A stretch of DNA of 64,000 nt from Phlebopus portentosus (GCA_037892935.1 JAYXKI010000002.1:1426001-1490000), one strand, 5' to 3'. Shown: positions 23,001-35,557, counted from the stretch's first letter. Notes: generated by a model not told the origin, from the sequence alone. Numbers and translations are program-made.

Positions 23001-24300
23001 CCTCCTCTTCAAGTCGCTTCTTCTTGAATCGCGTCTCGGTGATGGGTAGGAAGAAAGTACATTCAAAGCCATATTGTTTGCAGTGTTGGCACACAGGCGG
23101 TTCGGCCTCGTTCAAGACATCGCACCTAAAGCCAGTTGAGATACATCTATCATCTAAAGGGGAAAAGAATATACCGACCTAATCTTTCTACTACGACAGC
23201 TATCACAAGCTCTTGCGGTCTTGGTACGTTTCTTATGCATCTCGCCTAGAAAAGGACAACGTAAGCACTGTGTCTCTTGGCTGTCTTGACTACTCTACGC
23301 GCCTGATTCTTCGACGTCTGAGGCACCAGAGCTTTTAGCCTTGGCTGAATCGACTGTACCCTTTCTTTTCCGTTTCGAAGGTGGGCCGTTAGATGCGGAC
23401 GCTTCCGGAGCTGGCGACTGCTGAGGCTGAGGTTGCGGCGGCGCAGGGGGAGGCGCCGAGTATCCTGGGACTGCATAATGCGGATACGCTGCATACGGAT
23501 GGTGATACTGTTGCGCCGGGTAATGCTGGGAGGGATAGTATGCATACGGTGGGGGCGCATGGGGGGCGCCATTATGAGGACTTGGAGATGACTGGTACGG
23601 CGAGGGAGTGGCCGCTGGGTGTCCGTAAGGTGAGCCGTTAACAGGATAGCCAGGATTCATTCTCGTAGGATGATGATACGGCACGGGCGGAGGCGGGCCG
23701 TATTGATACTGTTGGACGTGGGGTGGCGGCGGCGGTAGAACTGGGGTCACCGCCGGAGTCGAGTGGACTGCCGAAGGGGGCTGAGGAAGATGCACGGAGC
23801 CGGTATTTGACTGAACCTGCCGACTCTGAGGAGTTCGGCGTGGCTTTGCGGAGCCGGGCGGCTTCTTGTCTTGCTTTGCAGAAGCCGACGCGCGGCTTGC
23901 GGAAATGGCAGGGGCAAGAATGGGAGTGGTGGTAGACTGAGAAGGAGGTCTTGGACTAGGAGAGTTGTCCGCGGGGGAGGTATTTGTTGTTGAGGGCGGG
24001 CGAGGAGCAGCTGTCGGGTGTGACGGAAAGATCAGCCCGGATGGATGGACGGAGAGACGGTTAGACAGGGGAAGAAATAATCGTCACGTCCCGAATTATA
24101 TAAGAACCATTGCCCGCTCGGAAAAATAAATAAAAAATGCTGAGATAAAATATAAACTCACAGTCCTTGGCCTTGGTCGGATGAGATGCCGACTGTTGGC
24201 TATTGGAGGGGGGTGGAATACCAGGACCAGGACCAGGACCAGGACCAGTGGCAGTACGAGACTCCCTCAGCATGGCCTCGTCCTCTTTGTGGTCTACCAT
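20096..24300 (-). CDS. Zn2Cys6 fungal transcription factor
   Basis: Nuclear DNA-binding regulator; target genes unknown. The start is the ATG at 24298-24300 (MVDHKEDEAMLRES). The N-terminus has a Pro-Gly repeat and a Pro/Tyr/His-rich region. The binuclear zinc cluster is ARACDSCRSRKIRC (split by an intron before the last Cys) then VCQHCKQYGFEC, followed by the basic TRFKKKR linker. The middle homology region has LINSYFTDIAPLVPIVTQAEFL, SICLIAASKRDVP, SLLILSQC and LGLHRAEA-like sequence, interrupted by many short introns down to about 21100. The C-terminus has FDWG joined across an intron to a 12-Gln tract and a final QQQQHRYPS; stop at 20096-20098. Just before the zinc cluster the frame meets a stop near 23296 unless an intron with a weak GTGCCT donor (about 23245-23325) is used. 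The class is certain; the regulon is not. Confidence 0.85.
20162..20197 (-). repeat. CAG/CAA repeat encoding 12 glutamines
   Basis: Twelve consecutive Gln codons (seven central CAG flanked by CAA) in the last exon of the Zn2Cys6 factor. Such tracts are common in activation domains and vary in length between strains. Confidence 0.9.
24221..24247 (-). repeat. Hexanucleotide repeat encoding Pro-Gly
   Basis: CCAGGA repeated four times plus a partial unit, coding a Gly-Pro run in the first exon of the Zn2Cys6 factor. Confidence 0.85.
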
Positions 24301-24970
24301 AAAGTAAAATGTGAGTGTCGATCGTGATCAGTATTGGCTAATTCCGTTTTCGATCGGGTTGAGTCAGCTTTGCTTGCCACTGACGCTCTTTCGCGCTCGG
24401 TCAGTCCCCACTGCTGCTGTTGGACAACAATATTCAGAAGGGCAAGCAACAGCGATATGGGTCTCCTCTGCCGCTGTTCTGTTCAACTCGGGTTGGTTTG
24501 CGTTGCGATCAAGGCGATGCACATGCACATACAAACACGCCATGAAGCCGAACAAGGTCATCATATCTCCGATTAGAACTCCGCACACCACGGGACCCCG
24601 GCCATCTTCCCGCGACTCCCGGCATAACGGCATGTCTCGTCCCGGATCCTCCCTTTATTTACGTCAGATCCCCTCTTGGCTTTGATGGAAAGAGGAAATT
24701 GAGTGCCTGATTTCTAATAACAGATTATTCCTCCATCACGCGTGTACGTTACTCCGTTTCTTGGGGGTCATTTCATTATCTCGGTCCGCTCAACCTCCAA
24801 GCATATCCATATCCATTGCGTGTTATACCGTACCGTGACTACTTAGGCAATAAGAATCCCAGTACGGTAGAAGCAATCATCCAATGCGCAAGACACGCAG
24901 AAACACAGAAACACAGAAACACAGAGAATCAGAACTTCCATTGCATATGAAGAGTCAAAACACACCCTCA
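24301..24970. other. Intergenic region: promoter of the Zn2Cys6 factor and 3' flank of the palmitoyltransferase
   Basis: About 670 bp. It carries a short tandem repeat (24901-24924) and otherwise no recognisable gene. Open frames in it are short and unlike any family. Confidence 0.55.
24901..24924. repeat. 8-bp tandem repeat, three units
   Basis: AAACACAG occurs three times in a row, about 50 bp beyond the palmitoyltransferase stop codon, probably in its 3' UTR. Confidence 0.85.
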
Positions 24971-27536
24971 TCAGCTCTTGATCTCCGCTCCGGGATTTGG
25001 GAGGCGCTTGTCCTCCGTCGCATAATCCGAGGCAGACAGCCAAGACATGCCCCGACCTCGGCAGAGCATTTCAGCAAGGTTGTGACGCCAATTCCCAAGC
25101 GCAAACGGGTTTGGCGGCGGCGGTCCGTTGATCAGACTCTTGTGCGCTGAATTTCGAATCTACCAAATACATGGATCATCAATCGGTGTCTCTTCTGAGC
25201 CCCTGAAACAAAACAGTAGGTGCAAAGTTAAGATGCCAAGGCTCACCTGCTCGATGGTAGTAAGGTTTAGAAGCAGAAGCTATCATTTCCCACCCCACAA
25301 GGCAAGCGACGAAAAGGCATCGCGTGAGTACTTCGGTAACGTTAAAAATTTACACGGAAAAAAAGAAACGTACCCGTATATGGTATCCGAGTAGACCTCC
25401 AACGGGCCAAATTACGATCGCACATACAACGAATACAACTGCGCTGCCCGCCCCGTCATTTAGCGACTTCCCCGCCGATATATGATCCCGATTAGCATGG
25501 ATGACCAGATGCAACGCAGAAGTGCATATCATGAAGCATAGAGTCAACGTCTATCGATGGAACAAACATGTACACACGTAAAAATAGCCATGGAACAGAA
25601 CAATGCGTCAGCCTATCATCATTAAGGCACCAGCTAACGGGTGGCGATACTTACCACAGAAGTCAGGAACAGTATAAACGAAGTATAGTTTCGCCGGCCC
25701 ACGCAGTTGTTCAGCCACTGGCAGTGGTGGTCGCATCCGTCCACGCAGTTATCACACTGTCCATATGCACATCCATGAGTACTGCCACGTTGCAAACCAA
25801 AAATATTGACCATTACCATTCTGCAATGGCTTGACCTCGGGGGACGATAGATCCGACACGTCTGGCAATATTTAACGCGTACCCTACAATTCCAGGGCCA
25901 AAAGTCAGCTTTAACATAAGCGAGGAGACTTGTTTCAAAATAAAACGCGATCAAAACTCACACTCCCGATCGGACCTTCAGATCTCGAGGAAGGGGAGCA
26001 CGTGCGGCTTCTTCCGAAGATGCGTTCTGCGGATATGGAGGATCGGGATCGAGATTCCGCGGCAAGATTCCAGGATCGCTGAAAGCCTAACAGAACGTCA
26101 ACTATTCAGAATCATGGCTCGCCTAGGACGGAACGACTCACAGTGCCCATCATATTTGCTATGGTTATCAGACACAGATAAGCGCCAATGATTGCCACTG
26201 CAGGGCTTTCGTTTTTCCACCACCAAACAGCAGTTACGCCTGACCATACTCCCGTAAGACCGAAAACAAGGGCCAAGGAGCAAACAAAAGGCCAGATACT
26301 GTCACCACCCGTGAGTAATTTGCCCTTTAGGAAGAATGTGTTGCTCGACGGATGCAACTGGTACTTCCGTATCGGTTTGCCAGACGAATCTAGCTTTGGT
26401 GTTCGAGCAAGGGGCGGAGTTGTCGCAGGCAGAACAGGATTGAAGTCAGGGAAATGGGTTCGCTGAACCGACTTGAGTTGCCGGCGGGATATTGTAGAGG
26501 GAGCGGTACCATTGTGTCGCGTAATATCCATGGTACCCTCCTCGTCGAACATCAAATCAGGGCTCGCCTTGAACTCCATGTAAGGATCTTCAGACTTGCG
26601 CCCTCGGGCTTCTAAGTCTTCCAAGGGTTGCATCGAGTCCTTCACATAAGAGGTATCCTGCGCCATTTGTGTATCGTTGCTGAGCGTTCTGCGCAAAAAT
26701 TTCTCAAAACTCGTCCGCACACGACCACCAGCACCGGTTCCAAATGTATTAATGAAACCTCCCTCTTCCCCTCCTGTACTTTCGTCCCCCCATTTTCCAT
26801 AGCTGCTGATTCCTGGTAGTTTGGTGGCAGACGCGCTAGCGTTTACGCCCGGTCGAGGAATTGGAACTGTAGATTTCGGCTTCTGACCAATTGGTAGTAA
26901 AGGTTCCCTACTCTTCTTCATGGAGAACCCACGGTTGACACTGATTGCAGCAGTTGCCTGAGACGCAGAATCAGATCTCTCCCTGCTGGTTGTTCCAGGT
27001 GCAGGCTCCTCGCTTGTGAAAGATGCCTGGGCAAAACTGTCTGAGCCACCAGACTCGGGTCGCGGATCACCGTGATGCGACACTGAAGTAGAGCGAGTGA
27101 CGGTGCCCAAAGGCATCACGTTCAAAGCGTTGCTACCCGGAATGAGTTGGGACATTGGACTGAAATCGGTGTAGTAAGTAGGACGCGACGGGTGGAAAAA
27201 TGAAGCAGAGGGTTGTATTCCACCAGCATGCGTCGAACTCGGTGGAGGGGCCTGAGAAGTAGCATGATGTCCACTAGACGAGGGAATAGTGAAAGTAGTG
27301 GAGTATGCGGACGGAGAACGCGGTGCATGGCTTCCTTGACCAGTCTGAGTAGAACGCGCGCGTGAAGCACCCGAGGTACTTCGCGAAAGACCAGTGCCGC
27401 TCCCTACCCCTCCGCTGTGGACTGAGCTCGCCGTACGAGGCAGGGGACCAGGTCCAGCATCATCTTCATCATGCTGACCAGCCTCAGAGCGAACTTTGAG
27501 CGGTGGCAAATAGTGTGGACGTTCCGACGATGCCAT
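24971..27536 (-). CDS. ERF2: ERF2-like DHHC palmitoyltransferase
   Basis: Integral membrane S-acyltransferase; yeast Erf2 (with Erf4) palmitoylates Ras at the ER. The start is the ATG at 27534-27536. Roughly 330 N-terminal residues are Ser/Pro/Thr-rich and probably disordered. Then come the conserved [14 protein letters not shown], two membrane segments ([17 protein letters not shown] and [18 protein letters not shown]), [10 protein letters not shown], and the Cys-rich domain [22 protein letters not shown] joined across an intron to [24 protein letters not shown], which holds the catalytic DHHC. Two further membrane segments follow (FILFLTSV and [22 protein letters not shown]). The C-terminus has [21 protein letters not shown], the usual conserved tail. 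The stop is at 24971-24973. The long N-terminal extension is the main difference from the much shorter yeast protein. Confidence 0.92.
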
Positions 27537-28045
27537 GTGGGAACCTTACTCAAGCGCGTAGCGAATTGATGGGAACGGAGTAGAAGAAGCAAGGGTCGTT
27601 GAATGTGTTTGTATCAAAAGAAGGGCCTGCAGACCTCGAAGCTGCACAGCTTGTGATTATGCACACGGAACAGCGAAGATAAGAGAAGAATATTCGACGA
27701 AAACTTGGAAGAAGTGGACTGTCGGACAGCGGGCGACGGTTGTGACGGGTATTGTGGAAAGGTATGAGCGCCGGCAGCCGATGCTTGGTAGAAGATTATT
27801 GGTGCCACAGGAAATGAGAGACAAGGAAGGAAGGACTCTGCTCGTCGCAGGTGAGCCTGCTCGAGTCTGTTAAGGTTGAGGAGAGGCGGAAGTGGATTTG
27901 AGTTGTGGACTCGTCGGAATTTCCCTGTTTGGACCGGAACAAACCAACGCCGCACACTCATCAGCCGCCATCTTCTCACAGCACACACACCTCTACGTCC
28001 CTCTGTCATTCAAATTCCTTACTTTACGTGTCGTGATCAAACTCA
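27537..28045. promoter_or_regulatory. Divergent ERF2 / UBC9 promoter region
   Basis: About 510 bp between outward-facing start codons. Open frames on either strand are shadows with no family resemblance. CT-rich stretches occur, as usual in fungal promoters. Confidence 0.5.
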
Positions 28046-28914
28046 ATGGCTGGCATCTGTCGAACACGTCTTGCAGAAGAGCGTAAGCAATGGAGGAAAG
28101 ACCATCCTTTCGTATGTTCCGACCACCTAAGTAATCTTATGAGTCTGGCTGGCATTCATGGTAGGCACCTTGGCTAGGGATTTTATGCTCGGCCAACAAA
28201 GGCTGCGGATGGCTCAATGAATCTCATGGAGTGGGAAGTCGGTATCCCGGGCAAAGCAGGCGTGAGTTCGCCTCCTGCGTGTTTCTGTGGTTCCATCGTA
28301 ATGCGTATCTGTAGACGGCCTGGGAGGGTGGCATCTACAAGCTTACAATGACCTTCCCCGAAGGTATACTCCGTTCTGTATTTAACGAGAAAAGCTCAAC
28401 TGACTTGCATATTTCAGACTATCCTACAAAGCCTCCTAAATGTGAATAGAATGATGCACTATTTTCGTGCAGACTAATCATGGGGTGGGATAGGTAAATT
28501 TACACCGCCATTATTCCATCCGAATGTGTATCCCTCGGGAACAGTCTGTCTGTCCATCCTGGATGAAGAGAAAGGATGGAAGCCGGCAATCACAATCAAA
28601 CAGGTCGGTCCGAACTTTGTTAGCGGAAGACAACATAATTCAAGGGTAGTTTCTTCAGATTCTTCTAGGAATCCAAGAACTTTTAACGGATCCAAACGTC
28701 AATGACCCGGCTCAAAGTGACGCATACACGATGTTCAAGTAGGTCTTGATATGTTTTCCGCGTTTGGTCTTTTGCTGATCGGCTTCTTCGCAGGAATGAC
28801 AGAGTGGCATATGAGTGAGTGTACCGCCTCGGATACGTGTTCGGATACTGATGCGAATATTCTTGCGACAGGCGGAGGGTCAAGCAACAGGCGAGGGAGA
28901 ACATTCCCAAGTGA
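28046..28914 (+). CDS. UBC9: SUMO-conjugating enzyme UBC9
   Basis: E2 enzyme that transfers SUMO to target lysines, mostly nuclear. Eight exons total 158 codons plus stop: 28046-28111, 28178-28261, 28315-28363, 28418-28441, 28494-28603, 28659-28738, 28794-28814 and 28872-28914. All seven introns are GT-AG and 52-66 nt. The sequence starts [19 protein letters not shown], the UBC9 N-terminal helix that binds SUMO, and continues [59 protein letters not shown] with the active-site Cys, and [20 protein letters not shown]. Length is exactly that of the family. No exon is long enough to stand out as an open frame, so the gene is easily missed. The last coding bases give ENIPK and TGA at 28912-28914. 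Confidence 0.97.
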
Positions 28915-29362
28915 TGACTTGCTGGCTCGGATATTGGTTTTGTGCTGCTGACCTTCCTTGCATTATAACGGAATATGTGACGTGGATATGGATATGAGGT
29001 CGTAGCTGTAGCTGATATATGATATGTATGTAGACTTATGTGCAATTGAGTGTCGTTGTAATTGTCCTTGTCTATTATTGTCTGAAAAGGAAGATCGACG
29101 TGATTGAGCCGTGGGAGATTTGATTGGCCCATCGCGATCGTTGTCCGGGAAGGCTCCCTCAATCTTCTCGTCGCACTCCCAACCAAGAAGCCCTTTTTCT
29201 CTTCGCCCATCATCGCTCTCAGCTTCCGCTCGTCTTCCCCTTTTCACTGTCCTTTATCTCGCTGTGGCTTGCCATAGCTCAGTCCACTCCTTTCTCTCCT
29301 CTCTAGACTTCCACTCTTCATCATCATCTCAAGCGCCTCCACAGTAGTGCGCTCAGTCGACC
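28915..29362. promoter_or_regulatory. Spacer and FKS1 promoter/5' UTR
   Basis: About 450 bp between the UBC9 stop and the FKS1 start on the same strand. The last 200 bp are strongly pyrimidine-rich (CTTTTTCTCTTC, TTTCTCTCCTCTC), typical for highly expressed fungal genes. No other gene was seen. Confidence 0.55.
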
Positions 29363-32300
29363 ATGGCGGCTCGTCTTGGAAACGGCTTGCCAACTAACCC
29401 CCGGAATCCCTTCAATTCTCCTCCTCAGCAGTACTACCAGCAACCCGTCCGCGACTACGATACCGAGTCGGACACTGGCAGCTTGTACGGCCGCCGTGGT
29501 GATGCGCAATATAACAGCACAACCAATCTCAACTCTCGCGACCCGTTCAGTGAGAACTTGTTCCTTCTCATTTGCCATTCTTAGCTTTCAAATTTGACCG
29601 CTTACTTATCTTTTTCATGCCCTATCATCCAGTACGAGGGGACAACGAATCTGAGGTTGATGTGTATGGAAATCATGACGCGAGCTCCATAGACTCGCAT
29701 ACGGGCCCAAGCTATCCCTCTGGTCTTAGCAACTATTCGGATCTGCCAGGACCAAGAGGCTCGAAGGATCCTTATCCTGCATGGACTGCTGACCGTCAGA
29801 TACCCATGTCTACAGAGTAAGCAGGCTCAGGTTTTCATGAATGTTTGGGTTTTCTCACTGTCCTTGGCGTGCTTTTGCAGAGAGATCGAGGATATCTTTC
29901 TCGACTTGACACAGAAATTTGGCTTCCAGAGGGACTCGATGCGAAACATGTTTGACTTCCTCATGACGCAGCTAGACAGTCGCGCCTCCCGAATGACCCC
30001 CAACCAAGCACTTCTCACACTCCACGCCGACTACATCGGTGGCCAAAACGCCAATTATCGGAAATGGTATTTTGCAGCCCAGTTGAACCTTGATGATGCT
30101 GTTGGCCAGACCCAGAATCCAGGCCTTCAACGATTGCGGAGCACCAAGGGGGGAAAGAGTCACGGGCAGAAGTCCCTAAACAGCGCTTTGGACCGTTGGC
30201 GTCATGCAATGAACAACATGAGTCAATACGATCGGCTGCGCCAGGTTGCATTGTTCCTGTTGTGCTGGGGTGAAGCCGGAAACGTTCGTTTCATGCCTGA
30301 GTGCATGTGCTTTATTTTCAAGTGTGCGGACGACTACTATCGGTCTCCCGAATGCCAGAATAGAGTAGATCCTGTTGCGGAGGGCTTGTATCTTCACACC
30401 ATTATTAAGCCACTTTATCGTTTCCTTCGGGACCAGGGGTACGAGAAGCTGGATGGCAAATTTGTGAGGAGAGAGAAAGATCATCACGAAATCATCGGGT
30501 ATGATGACGTTAACCAGCTTTTCTGGTATCCAGAAGGTCTGGCTCGTATCATCCTCAACGACAAGGTATTTTCGCGGGAATTTTTTTTCCTTGAATCGTT
30601 TTCTAACATCATCCTTCAGACCCGTCTTGTAGATCTTCCGCCTTCTCAGCGCTTCATGAAATTCGAGAAGGTTGATTGGAACAGAGTCTTTTTCAAGACG
30701 TATTACGAGAAGAGGTCGTTCTTACACCTTCTGGTCAATTTTAATCGCATTTGGATTATGCACATTGGACCGTATTGGTTCTATACGGCTTATAATTCCC
30801 CGAAGGTATACACGCCTTCGGACCAACAGGAGCCATCTGCAGCCATGACCTGGTCGGCGGTGGCATTGGGAGGAGCTGTTACAACGCTGATTATGATCTT
30901 CGCGACTCTCGCTGAATTTTCGTACATCCCTACGACGTGGAATAATGCATCCCACTTAAGCGGTCGCCTTCTTCTCCTTCTCGTTATTCTCGCTCTAACT
31001 GGTGGTCCCACCGTATATATCGCCGTCACCGACGGAACAGATAGTAATGTTCCGCTAATTATTGGTATAGTCCAATTCATCATCTCCGTTTTGGTTACTA
31101 TCGTCTGTGCCATTGTCCCCTCGGGTCGCATGTTCGGCGATCGCGTGGCCGGAAAATCGAGGAAATACATGGCAAGCCAGACGTTTACCGCTTCATACCC
31201 GGGGCTGGATAGGAAGGCACGAACAGCATCAATCATCATGTGGATTTTCATTTTCTCTTGCAAGCTAGTGGAATCGTACTTCTTCCTTTCCGCTTCCTTT
31301 AGTGGGCCCGTCGCTGTCATGGTCAACACAAAAGTCCAAAACTGCAATGATATATACTTCGGGGCGAATCTATGCAGAAATCAAGTGCCAATTACGTTGT
31401 CGCTCATGTATTTTATGGACTTGATTCTGTTCTTCCTCGATACCTACCTCTGGTACGTCATCTGGCTCGTCGTGTTCAGTATCGGGAAATCGTTCAGTCT
31501 GGGTCTTTCGATTTGGACGCCGTGGAGAGAGGTATTCACGCGTATGCCGAAGCGAATCTATGCCAAGCTCCTTGCTACGGCCGAGATGGAGGTCAAGTAT
31601 AAGCCAAAGGTTAGTAGCTATCGTCACGTTCGTGATGATATTGTACTCACGGAACCACGTGTCGATAGGTTCTCGTATCACAGATTTGGAACGCTATAAT
31701 AATTTCAATGTACCGAGAGCATCTACTTTCTATCGACCACGTCCAGCGTCTACTTTATCATCAAATGGACGGACCTGATGGACGCAGAACTCTTCGTGCA
31801 CCACCATTTTTCACCGCACAGACCAAGTCGAATCGTGGAGTTTTCTTCCCTCCCGGCGGCGAAGCTGAACGACGTATTTCGTTTTTCGCTTCTTCGCTGA
31901 CTACCGAGCTACCCGAACCTCTTCCGGTCGACGCTATGCCCACATTCACTGTCCTCGTCCCTCATTATTCGGAAAAGATCCTTCTTAGTCTGCGCGAAAT
32001 TATCCGCGAAGAGGACCAGAACACTCGTGTTACTCTTTTAGAATACCTCAAGCAGCTTCATCCGATCGAATGGGACAACTTCGTCAAAGATACGAAGATC
32101 CTTGCGGAGGAATCGGCGGCGTTCGGCACGGAGTCTAGTCCTTTCGACTCTTCGAGCGAGAAGCCGAAGAAGACGGATGACTTGCCGTTTTATTGCATTG
32201 GATTTAAGACAGCTTCACCTGAATACACACTACGGACTCGAATCTGGGCATCGCTTCGTGCGCAGACGCTATATCGCACTGTATCTGGAATGATGAATTA

Positions 32301-35193
32301 TTCGAAGGCCATCAAGCTGCTTTACCGCGTAGAGAATCCGGAGGTCGTTCAACTTTTCAATGGCAACACAGATAGGCTGGAGCGGGAACTGGAGCGCATG
32401 GCGCGTAGGAAATTCCGTTTCTGCATTACGATGCAGCGTTACTCGAAGTTCAATCCTCAAGAACTTGAAAATGCGGAGTTTTTACTTCGAGCGTACCCGG
32501 ACTTGCAGATCGCTTATCTCGACGAGGAACCGCCTAGACAGAAGGGCGGGGAGCCACGGCTATTCTCAGCGCTCATTGACGGTCACTCAGAAGTCGATGA
32601 GAACGGGAAGCGCAAACCAAAGTTCCGCATTGAACTGCCAGGAAACCCGATCATAGGTGACGGAAAATCGGACAATCAAAACCATGCGATCATTTTTTAC
32701 CGAGGCGAATACCTGCAACTCATCGACGCTAACCAGGATAATTACCTTGAGGAATGCATCAAGGTTCGGAACATTCTAGGCGAGTTTGAAGAATACTCGA
32801 TCTCCAGTCAGAGTCCGTATGCGCAATGGGGTCATAAGGAATTCAAGAAATCGCCGGTCGCCATCGTTGGTACTCGCGAATACATTTTCTCGGAGAACAT
32901 TGGTATCCTCGGTGATATTGCTGCCGGAAAGGAGCAAACATTCGGTACGATGACTGCCCGTGCTCTTGCTTGGATTGGCGGAAAGCTTCACTACGGACAT
33001 CCGGATTTCTTGAATGCCATTTTCATGTGCACGCGTGGTGGTGTTTCCAAGGCTCAGAAGGGCTTGCACTTGAGTGAGGATATTTACGCTGGTATGAACG
33101 CCATGGGCCGTGGAGGACGTATCGTGCACTCGGATTACTATCAATGCGGGAAAGGTCGTGATCTCGGTTTCGGGACGATACTGAACTTCCAAACGAAAAT
33201 CGGGACGGGGAACGGCGAACAGATGCTCAGTCGAGAGTTCTACTATCTTGGGACGCAGCTGCCTCTTGATCGCTTCCTTACGTTCTACTACGGCCATCCG
33301 GGTTTCCAAATGAACAACATTTTTATCATATTTTCAGTCCGTGTTTTCATGGTTGTCTGTGAGTAATTCAAACGTGCCTTTCGCTTTCCCTTACGTCAAG
33401 GCGCTTACTCGTATTTGTAGTGGTATTCCTCGGCACCTTGAATAAGTCGCTTAATATCTGTGTCACCGACTCCCAAGGAAACCCTATCGGAGGTCAAGGT
33501 GGATGTTACAACCTTCAGCCTGCCTTTGACTGGATCAAGCGTTGTATAGTGTCGATCTTCTTGGTGTTTTTCATAGCTTTCTTGCCCTTGTTCTTACAAG
33601 GTTAGTCTTAATTATGCGCAACTTTCGTGAGACTCACGTTCTCTTTGTAGAACTCGTCGAACGCGGGACTGCTTCTGCATTGATTCGTCTTGCCAAGCAC
33701 TTCCTCTCCTTGTCGCCTGTCTTTGAGGTCTTCTCCACTCAGATCTATTCGCAGGCGCTATTGAACAACTTAACCTTTGGTGGGGCACGGTATATCGCAA
33801 CTGGTCGAGGTTTCGCGACGACACGTGTATCATTCAGCATCCTGTACTCGCGTTTTGCTGGTCCCAGTATTTATATGGGCATGCGTATTTTAATATTGCT
33901 GCTCTACGCGACTATTACCGTGTGGATTCCCCATTTGATTTATTTCTGGGTCTCTGTGCTATCTTTGTGCATCGCACCCTTCGTTTTCAATCCGCACCAA
34001 TTCTCAATGGCCGATTTCATTATCGATTATAGGGAGTTCTTGCGCTGGATGTCGCGAGGGAATTCCAAGACGAAGGCAAGCAGCTGGTATGGATATTGTC
34101 GGCTTTCTCGAACCATGATCACCGGCTTTAAAAGGAAGAAGCTGGGTCAGCCCACCGATAAAATGTCTGGGGATACCCCTCGTGCTCGTTGGAAAACGGT
34201 AATCGTCTCTGAAGTCTTTGCTCCGTTGATCATGGCAGCTCTCGTTACAATTGCGTACATGTTCGTAAAGTCGTTTCCGGATGCGAATGGCAACCAGCCT
34301 CCCAGTCCACTTATTCGCATTGCAATCATCGCCATCGGACCTATGTTTTGGAATGCGATTGTTCTGATAACCCTATTCTTCACGTCTTTATTCTTGGGTC
34401 CGATGCTTCAAGGCTGCTGCGCGAAATTCGCGTCCGTGATTGCAGGAATAGCCCACTGCTTGGCTCTTGTCGGTATCATTGCATTCTTCGAGTTCTTCGT
34501 AAGTCGTCTAGTATATTTCTTATCCTTCAACTTTGACCGAAGTGCTTGAATAGTGGTTCCTCGAACTCTGGGACGCATCGCATGCTGTGCTGGGACTGAT
34601 CTGCATCATTGCTATACAACGGGCAATACAGAAGATACTCATATCGGTATTCCTATCCAGAGAAATGCAGCACGATGAGACAAATCGCGCGTGGTGGTCA
34701 GGCAAGTGGTATGGACGTGGTCTCGGTAACAGCGCAATGTCACAGCCGGCTCGAGAATTCATCGTGAAGATTGTTGAAATGTCCCTTTGGAGTTCAGACT
34801 TCATTATGGGGCATTTGCTCCTGTTCATATTGACTCCGCCGCTCTTTATTCCCTTCGTCGACCGCCTTCAATCAACTATGCTCTGTGAGTAATACCCATA
34901 AAGTGTATAGTTTCCTACTGTTGACATGGGTTGCAGTCTGGCTTCGTCCGTCGAAGCAAATACGTCCACCACTGTTCTCGACCAAGCAGAAAAGACAGCG
35001 CCGATGGACCGTTTTCAAGTTCGGCGTTGTATATTTGCTTTCGATAGCGTTCTTCGCCGCGTTGATTGCCTTACGTACGTCCCTATTTGAATAATTTCCG
35101 AGTTCCGCGGACTAACCATTCGCTATTTGCAATATAGCCGTCATCTTCCAAGACCAGATTAAATTTAATTGCTCGCTCTGCACGAGTATCTGA
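29363..35193 (+). CDS. FKS1: 1,3-beta-glucan synthase catalytic subunit (FKS type)
   Basis: Plasma-membrane GT48 enzyme that polymerises UDP-glucose into cell-wall beta-1,3-glucan under Rho1 control; target of echinocandins. The ATG is at 29363 ([15 protein letters not shown]). After a disordered N-terminus comes [20 protein letters not shown], then [21 protein letters not shown] and [16 protein letters not shown] first membrane cluster spans about 30730-31500, and a long cytosolic catalytic region includes [76 protein letters not shown] and [23 protein letters not shown] second membrane cluster runs to the end. Introns lie near 29550-29631, 29818-29880, 30568-30620, 31612-31670, 33360-33419, 33602-33650, 34500-34554, 34886-34936 and 35076-35139. 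Stop TGA at 35191-35193. Hot-spot 1 (31280-31309) is divergent. Confidence 0.97.
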
Positions 35194-35557
35194 TAGAACG
35201 AGGATTGATAGGATTGTTGGGCAGGCCTGTAGATACCCAGTCGGACTGTGTCCGGTAGCATTGGTTGACGTTCTCTTCCCTAATCTGCACCTGGACTATA
35301 TTCCGCTTGCCGTTGCATGATTCATCTACGACTATCTATGCGACTTACACTGTCCTGTCATATAATTGGTCAAACAATGCCATGTATAATTTCTCAAGAA
35401 AAACTTCGCTATCATTTACTTCGATAAAGATAAAGTGCTCACGTGCCTATTGCGCGTTGTTTGTAACCTATCAAACTCGTGACCATTGAGCGCGCCTCGG
35501 AGTTTTGTGCGGAAGGAAATTTGGTGGAGTCCCTCGTCACCTTTCTCCCCGACTGCC
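35194..35557. promoter_or_regulatory. Spacer between FKS1 and the PP2C phosphatase
   Basis: About 360 bp in tandem orientation; 3' flank of FKS1 and promoter of the phosphatase. No gene seen. Confidence 0.5.

Noticed and set aside
27614..28009. 131-codon minus-strand frame between ERF2 and UBC9
   Set aside because: Lies in the divergent promoter, has no conserved motif, and no recognisable splice partners.
35486..35557. Upstream start of the PTC7-like phosphatase
   Set aside because: The frame extension begins at TTG; the first ATG is at 35558 and gives a mitochondrial-type presequence.
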